Of a stretch of 64,000 nt of DNA, positions 25,655 through 37,104 are shown in pieces. This DNA comes from Flavobacterium sp. JAD_PAG50586_2 (GTDB lineage Bacteria > Bacteroidota > Bacteroidia > Flavobacteriales > Flavobacteriaceae). The position numbers were made by a program, and so were the translations under genes. The stretch's first letter is position 1. Each line of letters begins with the position of its first letter. The stretch lies in assembly GCA_023213215.1 (NCBI GenBank), contig CP096136.1, positions 930,001 through 994,000 of the forward strand, in the 5' to 3' direction. Below the pieces are notes generated by a model, which saw only the letters and a list, made by a program, of their open reading frames with translations, searched no databases and was not told the origin of the DNA.

Positions 25655-27316
25655 ATGAAAAATCCTTTGCATCTGCAACTGGTTCTCAGTTGCTTTTTCA
25701 TTACCTGTACCATTTCGCTAGTCCATTCTCAGGACATCCTTTGGGAAAAAAGTTATGGAGGAAAACACGGAGACTATCTCTTTGATGCCATTCCAACACC
25801 CGATTACGGTTTTATCCTTGCCGGGAGTTCACTTTCTAAAAAATCAGGAAATAAAACCGAAGACAATCGTGGTGATTTAGACTATTGGGTATGGAAAATG
25901 GATGAAAAAGGTGAGCTGGACTGGCAGAAGAGTTTTGGCGGAACCGGACAGGACATGCTCTTTACTGTTTTACTGACTAATGACGGTGGCTATTTTTTGG
26001 CGGGTTCATCCGAATCGGACGAGGGACTTGACAAGAAAGAAAAATCCAGGGGCGATTCAGACTTTTGGATTATAAAGCTGAATGCCAAAGGTGGTGAGGA
26101 ATGGCAGAAAACGATTGGTGGCCGGGGACAGGATGAGCTGAGCTGCATTGTAAAAACTAAAGACGGTGGATTTGTTTTAGGAGGTTCAAGCAGTTCTGCG
26201 ATTTCGGGTGAAAAGGCAAAGGACGGTTATGGAGGTTTGGATTACTGGGTTCTCAAAATTGATAGCAAAGGTGTAGTTACCTGGCAACAAACCTTTGGAG
26301 GGAACTATAATGATGAATTGCATAGTATGTGCCTAACTGAGGACGGTGGGTTCTTACTTGGAGGCAGCTCTAATTCTGCCGATACGGGAACGAAAATCCA
26401 AAAGAACATTGGAGAAAGTGACTATTGGGTAATCAAGCTAGATAAGGATGGCAATGAGCAATGGCAGAAAACCGTTGGCGGTTCTGGTGATGACCAGTTA
26501 TATATAGTTCATACTACTGCCGATGGCAACTATATTTTGGCTGGCAATTCGAGCTCAGAAAGTGGTAATGATAAACGTAGCTCTAACCAGAGCGGTACTG
26601 ACTTTTGGGTACTAAAGCTAGACAAGGACACGAGAGAAGTACTTTGGCAGGAAACCTATAATATAGCTAAAACAGATATCCTTACTTCTTTAGTTGAAAA
26701 TAAGGATAAGACAATTTTGCTTGGGGGTTATGCTCAGGGGGAAGTTGTTAAGAAGAAAGAAGCAAGAGGAAAGAAGCAAGAGGCAAAAGGTGATGTTAAG
26801 ATGAAAAGCGGCACTGATGATTATGTAGCAATAAAGATTAATGCCAAAGGCGAAGAGCTATGGCGCAGGAATGTTGGCAGCGATGGGCAGGATATTTTGC
26901 AAAGAGTGATTGAGACACGCGATGGTGGTTACTTAATGGCGGGTACGAGTAAAACGGTATTGAATGCTGATGGCGGTATCAAAGCCACAGGTGATAAAAG
27001 CACCGGAAAGGGAAGTACTGACTTTTGGGTAGTGAAGCTAAAGGATAAAAAGAAACCAAAGGAAGTTAAGAGTCCAATTGAAGTCATACCAAATCCTGCG
27101 ATGGATTATACCAATGTGATCGTGGGTTATGATTTTACTAAAGGTACTGCGACGCTCGTTGACCTTGCCGGGCATATATTGCAAAGTTTTGCGATTACCG
27201 AAAGAACAGTACCCATTGATTTACAGGGACTGCCCGAAGGAGTTTATATAGTAAATATTAAGACAGACAAAGGGAATGACGGAGTTAAAATCATTAAGCA
27301 AAGAAATAAAAATTAA
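25655..27316 (+). CDS. type IX-secreted repeat protein with C-terminal sorting domain
   Basis: 553 aa with signal peptide (LQLVLSCFFITCTISLVHS). About seven imperfect repeats of roughly 60 residues cover 28-460, each with WxKxxGG...D...DGGYxLAGSS...DFWVxKLD, a beta-propeller-like pattern. The last 80 residues are a type A sorting domain (PNPAMDYTNVIV...GLPEGVYIVNI...KIIKQ). The protein should cross the outer membrane by the gldKLMN-linked secretion system and stay on the surface. It lies 5 bp before the YD-repeat gene, which places it in the RHS operon. Confidence 0.88.
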   Translation: MKNPLHLQLVLSCFFITCTISLVHSQDILWEKSYGGKHGDYLFDAIPTPDYGFILAGSSLSKKSGNKTEDNRGDLDYWVWKMDEKGELDWQKSFGGTGQDMLFTVLLTNDGGYFLAGSSESDEGLDKKEKSRGDSDFWIIKLNAKGGEEWQKTIGGRGQDELSCIVKTKDGGFVLGGSSSSAISGEKAKDGYGGLDYWVLKIDSKGVVTWQQTFGGNYNDELHSMCLTEDGGFLLGGSSNSADTGTKIQKNIGESDYWVIKLDKDGNEQWQKTVGGSGDDQLYIVHTTADGNYILAGNSSSESGNDKRSSNQSGTDFWVLKLDKDTREVLWQETYNIAKTDILTSLVENKDKTILLGGYAQGEVVKKKEARGKKQEAKGDVKMKSGTDDYVAIKINAKGEELWRRNVGSDGQDILQRVIETRDGGYLMAGTSKTVLNADGGIKATGDKSTGKGSTDFWVVKLKDKKKPKEVKSPIEVIPNPAMDYTNVIVGYDFTKGTATLVDLAGHILQSFAITERTVPIDLQGLPEGVYIVNIKTDKGNDGVKIIKQRNKN

Positions 27317-27321
27317 GAGCC

Positions 27322-30300
27322 ATGAGAAAGTATATTTTCCTTAGTATAGCGTTATTACAAGGTGTATTAGTTTTTGGTCAGGGCGGTGCACCTGAAATGA
27401 AAACAGATTTGCCAACGATCATTCCTCCCTCTCCGACTGTTGCCGGACTTATGAAATTTGAAGAGGTTCCTGTTAGTAATTATACTGGAATTCCTGATGT
27501 CTCGATTCCTTTGTTTAGCACAATTGCAAAATATGGATTAAATTTCAATATGTCATTGAGTTATCATCCAGGCAGTATCAAGAAGGATGATGTTGCCGGT
27601 TTTACAGGATTAGGATGGAGTTTAATGGCTGGAGGCACTATCTCAAGGACAGTAAGGGATATACCTGATGAATTTTATGGATACATTGGGTCAGGTGAAT
27701 CCGCTGAATTAAAAATTGGCCTTTATCATACAAGCAACAGCCCCAGCGGATTTCATCAAAATAACTATTACAATATCATAGATTCTTTACCTTCTACTCA
27801 TAATTTTAACCATGAAAGCGAAGAGATTAACCGTTTTCTTTTTGAGACAGCAATCAAAAACAGATTCGACAGCAAACACGATTTATATCAGTTCAATTTT
27901 ATGGGATATAGTGGTAGGTTTATCATTGAAAAAAACCAAATGGAAGTTTTGAGGTAGTCAAATTGGATAAAAATAACCTTATCATAAACTATAACGCAAC
28001 CAATAAGACCTTTACCGTTAAGGACACTAATGGATTTACTTATGTTTTTGATGTTAAAGAAGAAAGTGCAAGCATTACATTTAGTCACGGAGTTAAATTT
28101 AACAGAATTGACGAAATTGCACCTACCTCTTCGACCAGCTATACTTATATAAGTGCTTTTCAATTATCTAAGATTTTTTATAATCAAGAGCTTGTAGTCG
28201 AATTTATCTTTAATACATCGACGCTAGGTGAATCGCAAAAAGTAGTTAATACAACTTACAATACTCCCATAGAAGTAGCTGGAGGAAGTCCGGGTTTACA
28301 GACTTTACTCTATTTTCTTCAAACTGGAGGAGTAGGTAATCTTTTGGACGTCATTTTGCCACTATACACCACACAACTAACAACTACCAATACCTGGACT
28401 AAAAAATAAAGCAAATCAATGTCATCGACAGGGCCATTATTGATATTGATATTTTAACAGGATTGACTTATACAGGTGCTGTTTCCCCGGCAATCAACCA
28501 TTGCCTGGATGCCATCAGTATTAAGGATCTCCAAAATAATGTCATAAAGAGCTATAAATTTAATTATCTCTTTCAGCATAAATTATTTTTAGACGAGATT
28601 AAGGAAGGTATTGGCATGAATCAAATTTCAAAATATAGGTTTAAGTATAAAGACCTGGATCTGGATTACGGAGCTTTTGAAGCTGATTACTGGGGATATT
28701 ACCGAGCTAAGGATTATGACGCAAACTGCTCATCCTTAGAGTTTCATCAGCGCGATGCCGATATACTACACTGCACTAAAGATGTGCTACAACAAATTAT
28801 TTACCCAACCGGGGGATCTGCAATTTTTGAATTTGAGTCGAACAATTATTCATATATCGGCGATGATGACTCCTATTATATGGATTGGTCGGAAAATAAT
28901 TTTGACGCAAATCCATATAACTGGACTATAAGTGATGAACTCGACAATTTTACTTTAGATGACAATAATCCGCCAAACAATTTTTCGTTTCAAGGCCATA
29001 ATATCTACCCATTGTTTAGTGAAAACACATTAACGAGTGACAAAATCCTCATTTTTACCACTTCTATTACAGAAGCTGAAGGGCCTTCATCTTTATGGCT
29101 TAGCAAAATAAACCCCGCAAACAATTCTACAACTCAAATTCTACTAAATACGAGTGGTTGTCCGGGCGAGTTTAGGCTTGAAAGTGGATTTAAATACTCT
29201 GTTGATTTCCATTGGATGGATTCAACAGTTTTATCAAGTGCGTCTATTTCATTCAAGGAAAAACCAGGAACCCTGTTACAGTAAAAGCTGAATATGGTGG
29301 TGGGATAAGAGTTAAGAACATCTATTATACTACTGATGATACTCCTGAAATAAGCACTCAGGAATTTCCTGATAGCTATTCGAAAAAAATCAGTTACGAT
29401 TATAATTTTTTTGATGTTCCAGGCAGAAGCAGTGGTTCATTAGTATACCCTAAACCTAAATTACAGTACTATGATGCCAAGCGTATTGATAAGGTTGCGA
29501 TTGGAACCGTAAGCCATATTTTTGACTTCGATAAAATTTATTATTCTATTTTTTCCACAAGCAATAATTTATCTTTTATTTCAACCAAAGGCTCCGATGT
29601 TGGTTATAAAAATGTAACTGTTTCAGAAACCGGAAACGGAAGAACTCAATACACTTATTTATCGCCAATTGACCATCCCGAATATATGCATTCAGCAAAT
29701 GTTACATTTCCTTTTGCAGGGACGCCCAATATTGATTACAAAAGAGGTCATTTAACACTTGAAGAAAAATATGATGAGACAGGCAGAATCCTTAATCAAA
29801 CCACATCTGTATACGATTTTGAGGATTATGAAAAAAGAACTGGGATTAATGTTTATACATTCCCAACTATTGGTGATATATGCTACGATTGTCCTTATGC
29901 AGGGCATTACCTATATTATCATTATTACAGGTTAGGTTATTTAGACCCCACAACCTACTGCTGCGTACCAAATCCTTCGACAGGGGAACCAATAATTGTA
30001 GGTCAACTATTAAATTTTAATGTAAGAACCTGTGGTTCAAATGTGAGTGATTTCGTCACTTACTACCTTCAAAAAGAAGCTTTTGGTTGGGCTAAACTAA
30101 AAAACACCTTGACAAAAGAATATTTTTATGATACAGGCAACGTTCAAACTTCTGTTGAAAACAATATCGCATATACTTATAATCCAAACAATATGCAGTT
30201 GGCTACCCAAACTTCACAAACCTCGACTGTCGGAGTCGAAATCGAAAAGAAAATTTATTATACTATTGATAATGAGACCGATTTAGAGCCAAATATTACT

Positions 30301-30858
30301 GCATTAAGAAATAACAATATGGTGGAGACCCCGCTGAAAATAGAAACCTTTAAAAACGGTGTGAAATTAGCGGAACAGAAAACAATTTATAAAGATTGGG
30401 GTAATGATTTATTAGCTCCTGAAATTGTACAGTCATCTAAAGGCACACTTCCTCTTGAAAACCGTATTCGATATAATTTGATGGATACTGCAACTGGTAA
30501 TCCGCTGGAAGTTCAGCAGGAAAATGGAACTGTGATATCCTATATCTGGGGTTATAATAAATCACAACCCATAGCAAAGATTGAGAATGCTACCAATGCT
30601 CAAATTGCAACAGCAATCGGCATGAGCTTAACAACGGTAAATGAAACCAATATTCCTGCCAATTTAAGAGCTACTTTACCCAATGCGATGGTAACTACCT
30701 ATACCTATATACCGCTGGTTGGGATCAGTACGATAACCGACCCGAAAGGATATACCACGACCTATGAATACGACAGCTTTGGCAGGCTGAAAACGGTTAA
30801 GGATGCCGACGGGAATAAATTATCGGAGAACACATACCATTACAGACCCCAAAACTAA
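27322..30858 (+). CDS. large secreted YD-repeat (RHS-like) protein, three frameshifts in the assembly
   Basis: Four pieces (27322-27957, 27963-28409, 28410-29284, 29260-30858) read as one protein of about 1180 aa when one A is added at 27929-27940, in A6 28401-28406 and in A5 29259-29263. The signal peptide is MRKYIFLSIALLQGVLVFGQ. The N-terminal region (VPVSNYTGIPDVSIPLF...GFTGLGWSLMAGGTISR) is the usual opening of Bacteroidota RHS-family proteins, and the C-terminus ends in a YD repeat (TTTYEYDSFGRLKTVKDADGN). It probably forms part of the RHS shell or a partner of the next gene (inference). Confidence 0.8.
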
Positions 30859-30864
30859 AACAGG

Positions 30865-33800
30865 ATGAGAAAGTTATTATTTATACTTATTGCAGCAGTA
30901 TCTGTGCCTGTTTTAGCACAGACAACCAGTCAGAATTATGTTAAGACCACCATATACCGTGGTTCACTTTCAGGGAATCCTTCCCACAGCGTCACATATT
31001 TTGATGGATTAGGAAGGCCGATACAGCAGATTGCCGGCAAGCAGTCCAATACAGGCAAGGATATCGTTACCCATATCGAATATGATAGTATTGGACGCCA
31101 GAAAAGGGATTACCTGCCGGCTATTGGCGCAGACAACCTTGCCTATACAGATGGTGCGTCACTCCGGTCAATTGTTATCGGACAATACCAGGCCAAGTTT
31201 CCGGGTGAAGGCAGCTATCCATACAGCGAAAAGCTGTTGGAAAACTCCCCGCTCAACCGGGTGCGAAGGCAGGCTGCTGAAGGCAAGACATGGGCGATGG
31301 GAAACGGACACGAAGTGCGTTTTGATTATCAGGCTAACGAGGCTTCTGAAGTCCGCTTTTTTAGGGTAACGACTGCCTGGGATGGTACGGAAAAGCTTTA
31401 TACTCCCATTTTTGTGGATGATGGGTTTTATGTGGAGTACCAGCTTTATAAAACCATTACCAAAAATGAGAACTGGAAGTCGGGAGACGGAACGGACAAT
31501 ACCACTGAAAGCTTTAAGGACAAGGAAGGGCGTGTAGTGCTGAAGCGCACCTACAATCTTAATGTAGCTCATGACACCTATTATGTTTATGATGATTTCG
31601 GAAATCTGACCTATGTGCTTCCGCCATTGGTAGATACAGGTAACAGCATAGGCCAGGCTATCCTGGATAACCTGTGTTACCAATATCAGTATGACAGCCG
31701 TAATAGATTGGTAAAAAAGAAGCTCCCGGGGAAACAGTGGGAATATATCGTTTATAACAGCCAGGATAAACCTGTGGCTACTGGCCCGGCGGTGTATCCG
31801 TTTGGAGATCCAAGTGAAGGCTGGCTGATTACCAAATATGATGCATTCGGAAGGGTTGCCTACACAGGATGGCATAAGCAGGATGGTATTTTTGACAGGG
31901 TAGTCTTCCAGGATGCTATGGATGCGGCAGGCTCCAACTGGATGGAGGTTTTCAGTGATACTACTCCCACTACAATTGACAGCTTTGAGTTGAGTTACAG
32001 CAATACTGTATATCCTACAACCGAAATAACCTTGTTAACGGTAAATTACTACGACGGATACACCTATAAAAATGCACCAACAGTGCTGCCCGGTTCTGTT
32101 GATGGACAACCTTTGCTCACCAATGCCAAAGGGCTGGCTACGGGAAGCTGGGTTAGGGTACTTACTAATCCTTCGGAAACGAGAGGTAATATGAGCTATA
32201 CGCTTTATGATAAAAAGTCAAGGCCTGTAAGGAGTCATACAGAAAACTATTTGGGAGGATTTACAAATATAGATACCCTACTGGATTTTGCAGGAAAGAC
32301 AATTTACACCAAGAGCTCGCACAAACGCACAAATGCGGACGTCAGCCTAAGTATCACTAACAGCTACGAATATACGCCTGAAGACAGGCTGCTGATGCAT
32401 ACCCAGCAAATCAATGGCGGGGTGGTTGAAAGGATTGCACAAAACGAATATGATGCCTTAGGGCAGCTTATCAGCAAGGGTGTTGGTGGCACTGGAACAG
32501 CATTACAGAAAGTGGATTTTAAATACAACATCAGGGGCTGGCTTACCAATATTAATAATACGGATGACCTGAACCTGCCGTCTGTTCCAAAGGACCTCTT
32601 TGCATTCAGGATAAGCTACAATGATCCACAGGGTACAGGAAGTGCTGCGGTGCCGGCTTTGTATAATGGCAATATCAGCGAGACTAACTGGATAAGCAGT
32701 ACCGATAATATCCTTAGAAGATACGGCTATACTTATGACAGCTTGAACAGGCTGAGTAATGCCATTTACCAAAAGCCTAACAACGCAGTACCGGTAACCA
32801 ATATGTACAACGAAAGCATGGGGTATGACAAAAACGGCAACATCAAGAAGCTGAAGCGCTGGGGAGATTTTGATTCTGACATATATGCCGCCATAAAGAT
32901 TGACGAATTGCATTACTATTATGAGAATGATAATAAGAACAGGTTAATGAAAGTAACAGATGCCAGCAACAGCCCTAAGGGATTTTATGATGATACCATC
33001 ACCGACCCTGCGGATGCATCTGATGATTATGGTTATGATGATTATGGGAACATGACAAGCGATGAGAACAAGAAAATAATGAACATTGTTTACAACCATC
33101 TTAACCTTCCTGTTGAAATAAATTTTGGAGCAGGAAATAAAATTGAATATCTTTATGACGCTAGCGGTAGGAAGCTGTGGAAGAAGGCGACGGAGAATAC
33201 TTCGGAAATAGATGTAGATTACCTGGATGGTTTTCAGTACATGAATGGAGTGCTTGATTTCTTTCCACATGCCGAGGGTTATGTAAAGGTACTGACGTGT
33301 CCGGAGTGTGAAATAAAGCGTACGTTTAATTATGTTTACCAGTATAAAGACCATTTGGGTAATATCAGGATGTCGTATGGTGTTGACCCGGAAGAGGAGG
33401 AAGTCACCTTGAAGATACTGGAGGAGAACCATTACTATCCGTTTGGCCTGAAACATACCAAGTATAATAGTAATGAAAAGATGTATGAGTTAGTTGATTT
33501 TCGGCCAACGATTAAAGATATACTTGCAGCAGGAGGTTCGACATATAAGTATAAATACAATGGGAAAGAGTACCAAGACGAGTTAGGGCTTAATATGTAT
33601 GACTATGGCGCTAGGAATTATGACCCTGCTTTAGGTAGATGGATGAATATAGACCCGTTGGCGGAGAAATATAGACGATGGTCGCCTTATAATTATTGTA
33701 TGGATAATCCTGTAATTTTTACAGACCCTGACGGTATGCATGTAGATACAGCTTGGATTTATCAAAAAGATAAAAAAGGGAATTATATCAATAAAGATTT

Positions 33801-34341
33801 AGTAAAAGCATTTAATGTGTTTGCCAAATCTAAAGAAGGCATTGCTTTTTTAGCAAATTTTGCAGAAAAGGGTCAGGTCATTGCAGGACATGAATACAAT
33901 GAAAGCGGTCAATTTGACCAAAAAGATATTGATTTAAAGTTTGGGGGCTCAGATAGTAAAATGGCAGATGCTGAGACTACTTCACAAGAAAAAGGAAAAG
34001 GGATTGAAATTACAATTAGTTTAGGTACTATTGGAAAGGCTGATGCTTTGATTGATGATATTGGGCATGAATCTTTTCTTCATGCAGAATCTATTGGCAA
34101 TGATTTCTATGATGACAAAAAATTAAACTTATCAAACATTGACAAGGACATTGTTAAAAATCTTAAAGACAATAATTATTCAAAAAAATGGACTCCTAAC
34201 GCTGCGCAACATCACCAAGCTCGGAGACATGAAATACTTGAAAAGAAATTAGTTCCAATTCTAAAAAATTATTATAAAAATAACAATATAAAAAAATCAG
34301 ATGCAGAAATTAAAGAATCGGTTAATTATTACAGGGATTAA
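30865..34341 (+). CDS. RHS repeat toxin with HExxxH-type C-terminal tip
   Basis: 1158 aa with a signal peptide (MRKLLFILIAAVSVPVLA). The N-terminus is DUF6443-like (TTIYRGSLSGNPSHSVTYFDGLGRPIQQ), then come YD repeats and the RHS-associated core ending PYNYCMDNPVIFTDPDGM at about 957. The 200-residue tip after DPDGM is the variable toxin. It contains DDIGHESFLHAE (His1068, Glu1069, His1073), a possible metallopeptidase-like site with one extra residue compared with HExxH. The last 41 bases overlap the candidate immunity gene. Family knowledge: the core encapsulates and releases the tip after cleavage at the DPxG site. Confidence 0.88.
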   Translation: MRKLLFILIAAVSVPVLAQTTSQNYVKTTIYRGSLSGNPSHSVTYFDGLGRPIQQIAGKQSNTGKDIVTHIEYDSIGRQKRDYLPAIGADNLAYTDGASLRSIVIGQYQAKFPGEGSYPYSEKLLENSPLNRVRRQAAEGKTWAMGNGHEVRFDYQANEASEVRFFRVTTAWDGTEKLYTPIFVDDGFYVEYQLYKTITKNENWKSGDGTDNTTESFKDKEGRVVLKRTYNLNVAHDTYYVYDDFGNLTYVLPPLVDTGNSIGQAILDNLCYQYQYDSRNRLVKKKLPGKQWEYIVYNSQDKPVATGPAVYPFGDPSEGWLITKYDAFGRVAYTGWHKQDGIFDRVVFQDAMDAAGSNWMEVFSDTTPTTIDSFELSYSNTVYPTTEITLLTVNYYDGYTYKNAPTVLPGSVDGQPLLTNAKGLATGSWVRVLTNPSETRGNMSYTLYDKKSRPVRSHTENYLGGFTNIDTLLDFAGKTIYTKSSHKRTNADVSLSITNSYEYTPEDRLLMHTQQINGGVVERIAQNEYDALGQLISKGVGGTGTALQKVDFKYNIRGWLTNINNTDDLNLPSVPKDLFAFRISYNDPQGTGSAAVPALYNGNISETNWISSTDNILRRYGYTYDSLNRLSNAIYQKPNNAVPVTNMYNESMGYDKNGNIKKLKRWGDFDSDIYAAIKIDELHYYYENDNKNRLMKVTDASNSPKGFYDDTITDPADASDDYGYDDYGNMTSDENKKIMNIVYNHLNLPVEINFGAGNKIEYLYDASGRKLWKKATENTSEIDVDYLDGFQYMNGVLDFFPHAEGYVKVLTCPECEIKRTFNYVYQYKDHLGNIRMSYGVDPEEEEVTLKILEENHYYPFGLKHTKYNSNEKMYELVDFRPTIKDILAAGGSTYKYKYNGKEYQDELGLNMYDYGARNYDPALGRWMNIDPLAEKYRRWSPYNYCMDNPVIFTDPDGMHVDTAWIYQKDKKGNYINKDLVKAFNVFAKSKEGIAFLANFAEKGQVIAGHEYNESGQFDQKDIDLKFGGSDSKMADAETTSQEKGKGIEITISLGTIGKADALIDDIGHESFLHAESIGNDFYDDKKLNLSNIDKDIVKNLKDNNYSKKWTPNAAQHHQARRHEILEKKLVPILKNYYKNNNIKKSDAEIKESVNYYRD
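32803..33600 (+). repeat. RHS core segment, donor copy of the duplicated region
   Basis: This 800-bp stretch is repeated at 35546-36343 and 38319-39116. The first copy pair looks identical over about 730 bp; the third has a handful of substitutions. The homology starts at ATG TAC AAC GAA in all three. Confidence 0.95.
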
Positions 34342-34849
34342 AAAATCTATTTACAACATATTGATTTTAACAATAATCTCTTTAGGAATTGTTAGTTGTA
34401 AAAATAGTTCTCAAAAAAGGGAAAATAATTTTTACAGGATTGATTTAGCTGTAAAATATAAAAAGGAAGTCAACAGCTTTATGATAGATACTAATGGTGT
34501 GGCGTTAGTAATATTTAAGGAAGTTGATATGCCTGATAAGTATTATAAAATTACCTTCAATAGTACTGAAATAAATTACATTCAAAAATCATTACATGAA
34601 ATAGATTTTTCCACATGTGATACCATAAATGAAAATGTAATGGATGGTGTGCAGTATGTTTTTTATCTTAGCGATAAAAATACTAAAAGAGAAATTATCA
34701 ATGGTACATGTGAACAACAAAAACCATTAGATAAGTTAGTTAATTTTATTGTCGAAACTTATAGGAAGAAGCAAAAAGAAGTTCTGTTCAATGGACTAAA
34801 TACGATAACACCACCTGGATTGCCAAATATTAATGATAGTGTAAATTAA
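34301..34849 (+). CDS. candidate immunity lipoprotein for RHS tip 1
   Basis: Overlaps the end of the RHS toxin by 41 bp. A lipoprotein signal is visible (ILTIISLGIVSCKNSS). The first 20 residues before it come from the overlap, so a start nearer TTG 34361 is possible. The mature domain (about 145 aa) is alpha/beta with VMDGVQYVFYLSDKN. Position directly after a toxin tip is the usual place of the immunity gene. An envelope location would mean that the toxin acts in the periplasm. Confidence 0.65.
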   Translation: MQKLKNRLIITGIKKSIYNILILTIISLGIVSCKNSSQKRENNFYRIDLAVKYKKEVNSFMIDTNGVALVIFKEVDMPDKYYKITFNSTEINYIQKSLHEIDFSTCDTINENVMDGVQYVFYLSDKNTKREIINGTCEQQKPLDKLVNFIVETYRKKQKEVLFNGLNTITPPGLPNINDSVN

Positions 34850-34871
34850 TTTAGCTAGTATTCCAAATTTT

Positions 34872-35186
34872 GGTAATGTTTCAAAGTTAGTGATAACATA
34901 TTTTCCATCACTTAACACTTTGTAAATCAAAAGATATTCAAAATTAATTCAAAAAAGGAGTGAAGTATTTGCACTCCTTTTTACATTTGAAACAGCTTTA
35001 AAACGAGGAAAATGATAGAAAATGATACCTCGTGTATCAGAGTTAGTGATACCGGAATTAGGTATGGTATTACATCATCCGTGTTATTTTTTTTTCTTGT
35101 CACAAAAAAAGCCTATTTAAAAATTTTGTGACAAAAAGTGTCACAAAAAATTAAAAAATTAAAAAAATGTGACAACCGGTAATGCC
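34872..35186. repeat. 315-bp intergenic unit, copy A1
   Basis: Begins with the 22-bp motif GGTAATGTTTCAAAGTTAGT and carries a terminator hairpin (GGAGTG...CACTCC then T5), a TGATAC...GTATCA dyad and TGTCACAAAA/TTTTGTGACA arms. The next copy begins with the same motif. No gene inside. Confidence 0.9.
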
Positions 35187-35369
35187 GTAATGTTTCAAAG
35201 TTAGTGATATCTATTATCCATCCCTTAACACTATGTAAATCAAATGATATTCAAAAATTAATCACGAAAAGGAGTGCGATATTGCATTCCTTTTACATTT
35301 GAAATAGCTTTAAAAATTGTAAAATGATAGAAAATGATACCTCGTGTATCTGATAGTGATACTGGAAAA
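35187..35369. repeat. shortened intergenic unit, copy B1
   Basis: Starts with the same 22-bp motif and follows the 315-bp unit through the terminator and the TGATAC dyad, then switches to the 176-bp element before the orphan tip. Confidence 0.85.
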
Positions 35370-35545
35370 GTGGTAAGTTTGAGAAGAAAGACAAACGTTC
35401 TCGCTAGCCCCGATAGTAGTGAAAATCCTGGCATTGCGAAATGAATAGTTCTTGTTAGATTATTTTGTCACTCGCAATGACAGATTGCAACGGATAGCGG
35501 GAGGATGTGTGAAAGAAAGATAAGAGTGCTGCTCCTGAAAAAGAC
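35370..35545. repeat. 176-bp element in front of orphan tip 2 (copy S1)
   Basis: Nearly identical to 38143-38318. It includes CTAGCCCCGATAGTAGT, TTGTCACTCGCAATGACAG and GCTGCTCCTGAAAAAG and ends exactly at the orphan tip ATG. Parts resemble dispersed intergenic repeats of Flavobacterium genomes. Confidence 0.85.
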
Positions 35546-36343
35546 ATGTACAACGAAAGCATGGGGTATGACAAAAACGGCAACATCAAGAAGCTGAAGC
35601 GCTGGGGAGATTTTGATTCTGACATATATGCCGCCATAAAGATTGACGAATTGCATTACTATTATGAGAATGATAATAAGAACAGGTTAATGAAAGTAAC
35701 AGATGCCAGCAACAGCCCTAAGGGATTTTATGATGATACCATCACCGACCCTGCGGATGCATCTGATGATTATGGTTATGATGATTATGGGAACATGACA
35801 AGCGATGAGAACAAGAAAATAATGAACATTGTTTACAACCATCTTAACCTTCCTGTTGAAATAAATTTTGGAGCAGGAAATAAAATTGAATATCTTTATG
35901 ACGCTAGCGGTAGGAAGCTGTGGAAGAAGGCGACGGAGAATACTTCGGAAATAGATGTAGATTACCTGGATGGTTTTCAGTACATGAATGGAGTGCTTGA
36001 TTTCTTTCCACATGCCGAGGGTTATGTAAAGGTACTGACGTGTCCGGAGTGTGAAATAAAGCGTACGTTTAATTATGTTTACCAGTATAAAGACCATTTG
36101 GGTAATATCAGGATGTCGTATGGTGTTGACCCGGAAGAGGAGGAAGTCACCTTGAAGATACTGGAGGAGAACCATTACTATCCGTTTGGCCTGAAACATA
36201 CCAAGTATAATAGTAATGAAAAGATGTATGAGTTAGTTGATTTTCGGCCAACGATTAAAGATATACTTGCAGCAGGAGGTTCGACATATAAGTATAAGTA
36301 CAATGGAAAAGAGTACCAAGACGAGTTGGGGCTTAATGTTTAC
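35546..36343 (+). repeat. RHS core segment, second copy
   Basis: Copy of 32803-33600 at the start of orphan tip 2, looking identical over about the first 730 bp and diverging from about 36290 on. Confidence 0.95.
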
Positions 36344-37096
36344 GACTATGGAGCGATGATGTATGACCCCGCTTTAGGCCGAAGAAATAACATTGACCCA
36401 AAGGCAGAGGAAAGCAGAAGGTGGTCGCCTTATTCATATTGTTATAATAATCCAATGCGATTTGTTGACCCTGATGGAATGAAAGCAATGCCATCAGATT
36501 GGATAAACGCTGACGGAAAAAGAATTTATGATACAAATAAAAATAACGGTAAAGGCGGTTATACAAAATATGCGACAGCAGAAGATAAAGAATTTGGAGA
36601 AAATTTAAGGACATCAGGTAAAACAGGTGAAGAACAATTTAATTATTTAGTGAGTTCCAATACACAAGATATTCAAATTCAGTTTCTACCTACCGATTCT
36701 ACTGATGGAGGTGGCAACCTTGGTTATTCTTTTGGACAGACAACCAATTCAAATGATGTAAAAGTAAATGCTGATGGTACAGTTTCAGGAAATTCAAAAA
36801 TTGAAATATACAAAGGTACTGCGTCAACGTACTCAAATGATGTAAAAAACAACTCTTTAAAGACTGATTTAAGCGAAACAAATCTGCAAAAGGGGGATAA
36901 TGAAATATTAAAAAATAGTAATTTGAGTGCGAAAGATGTAATTACTGCTACAATTGGACATGAATTAATTCATACAACACCAAACAATATATCAGTAAGA
37001 AAGGCGATTAACAGTGGAGATAATAATGCAAATGACGAACTCAGACCACAAAAGGTTTATACCCAGATTTTAAAAGATTTAGCAACTAAAAAATAA
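35546..37096 (+). CDS. orphan RHS tip 2: core fragment plus HExxH metalloprotease-like toxin
   Basis: 516 aa. Residues 1-265 are a copy of the RHS core of the full gene; the core ends at DPDGM (308-312). The tip (313-516) is unrelated to tip 1 and contains TATIGHELIHTT with His472-Glu473-x-x-His476, a zinc-metallopeptidase signature. No signal peptide and no good promoter or ribosome site are seen, because the fragment starts within the core. It is therefore a silent cassette that needs recombination into the full gene to be exported (inference from RHS orphan-tip biology). Confidence 0.8.
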   Translation: MYNESMGYDKNGNIKKLKRWGDFDSDIYAAIKIDELHYYYENDNKNRLMKVTDASNSPKGFYDDTITDPADASDDYGYDDYGNMTSDENKKIMNIVYNHLNLPVEINFGAGNKIEYLYDASGRKLWKKATENTSEIDVDYLDGFQYMNGVLDFFPHAEGYVKVLTCPECEIKRTFNYVYQYKDHLGNIRMSYGVDPEEEEVTLKILEENHYYPFGLKHTKYNSNEKMYELVDFRPTIKDILAAGGSTYKYKYNGKEYQDELGLNVYDYGAMMYDPALGRRNNIDPKAEESRRWSPYSYCYNNPMRFVDPDGMKAMPSDWINADGKRIYDTNKNNGKGGYTKYATAEDKEFGENLRTSGKTGEEQFNYLVSSNTQDIQIQFLPTDSTDGGGNLGYSFGQTTNSNDVKVNADGTVSGNSKIEIYKGTASTYSNDVKNNSLKTDLSETNLQKGDNEILKNSNLSAKDVITATIGHELIHTTPNNISVRKAINSGDNNANDELRPQKVYTQILKDLATKK

Positions 37097-37104
37097 TTAT
37101 AAAA

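Noticed and set aside
32364..33456. Long minus-strand open frames inside the RHS core (also mirrored at 35687-36199 and 38460-38972)
   Set aside because: They are the antisense of the conserved RHS core and repeat only because the core itself is duplicated; no start signals or protein-like features.
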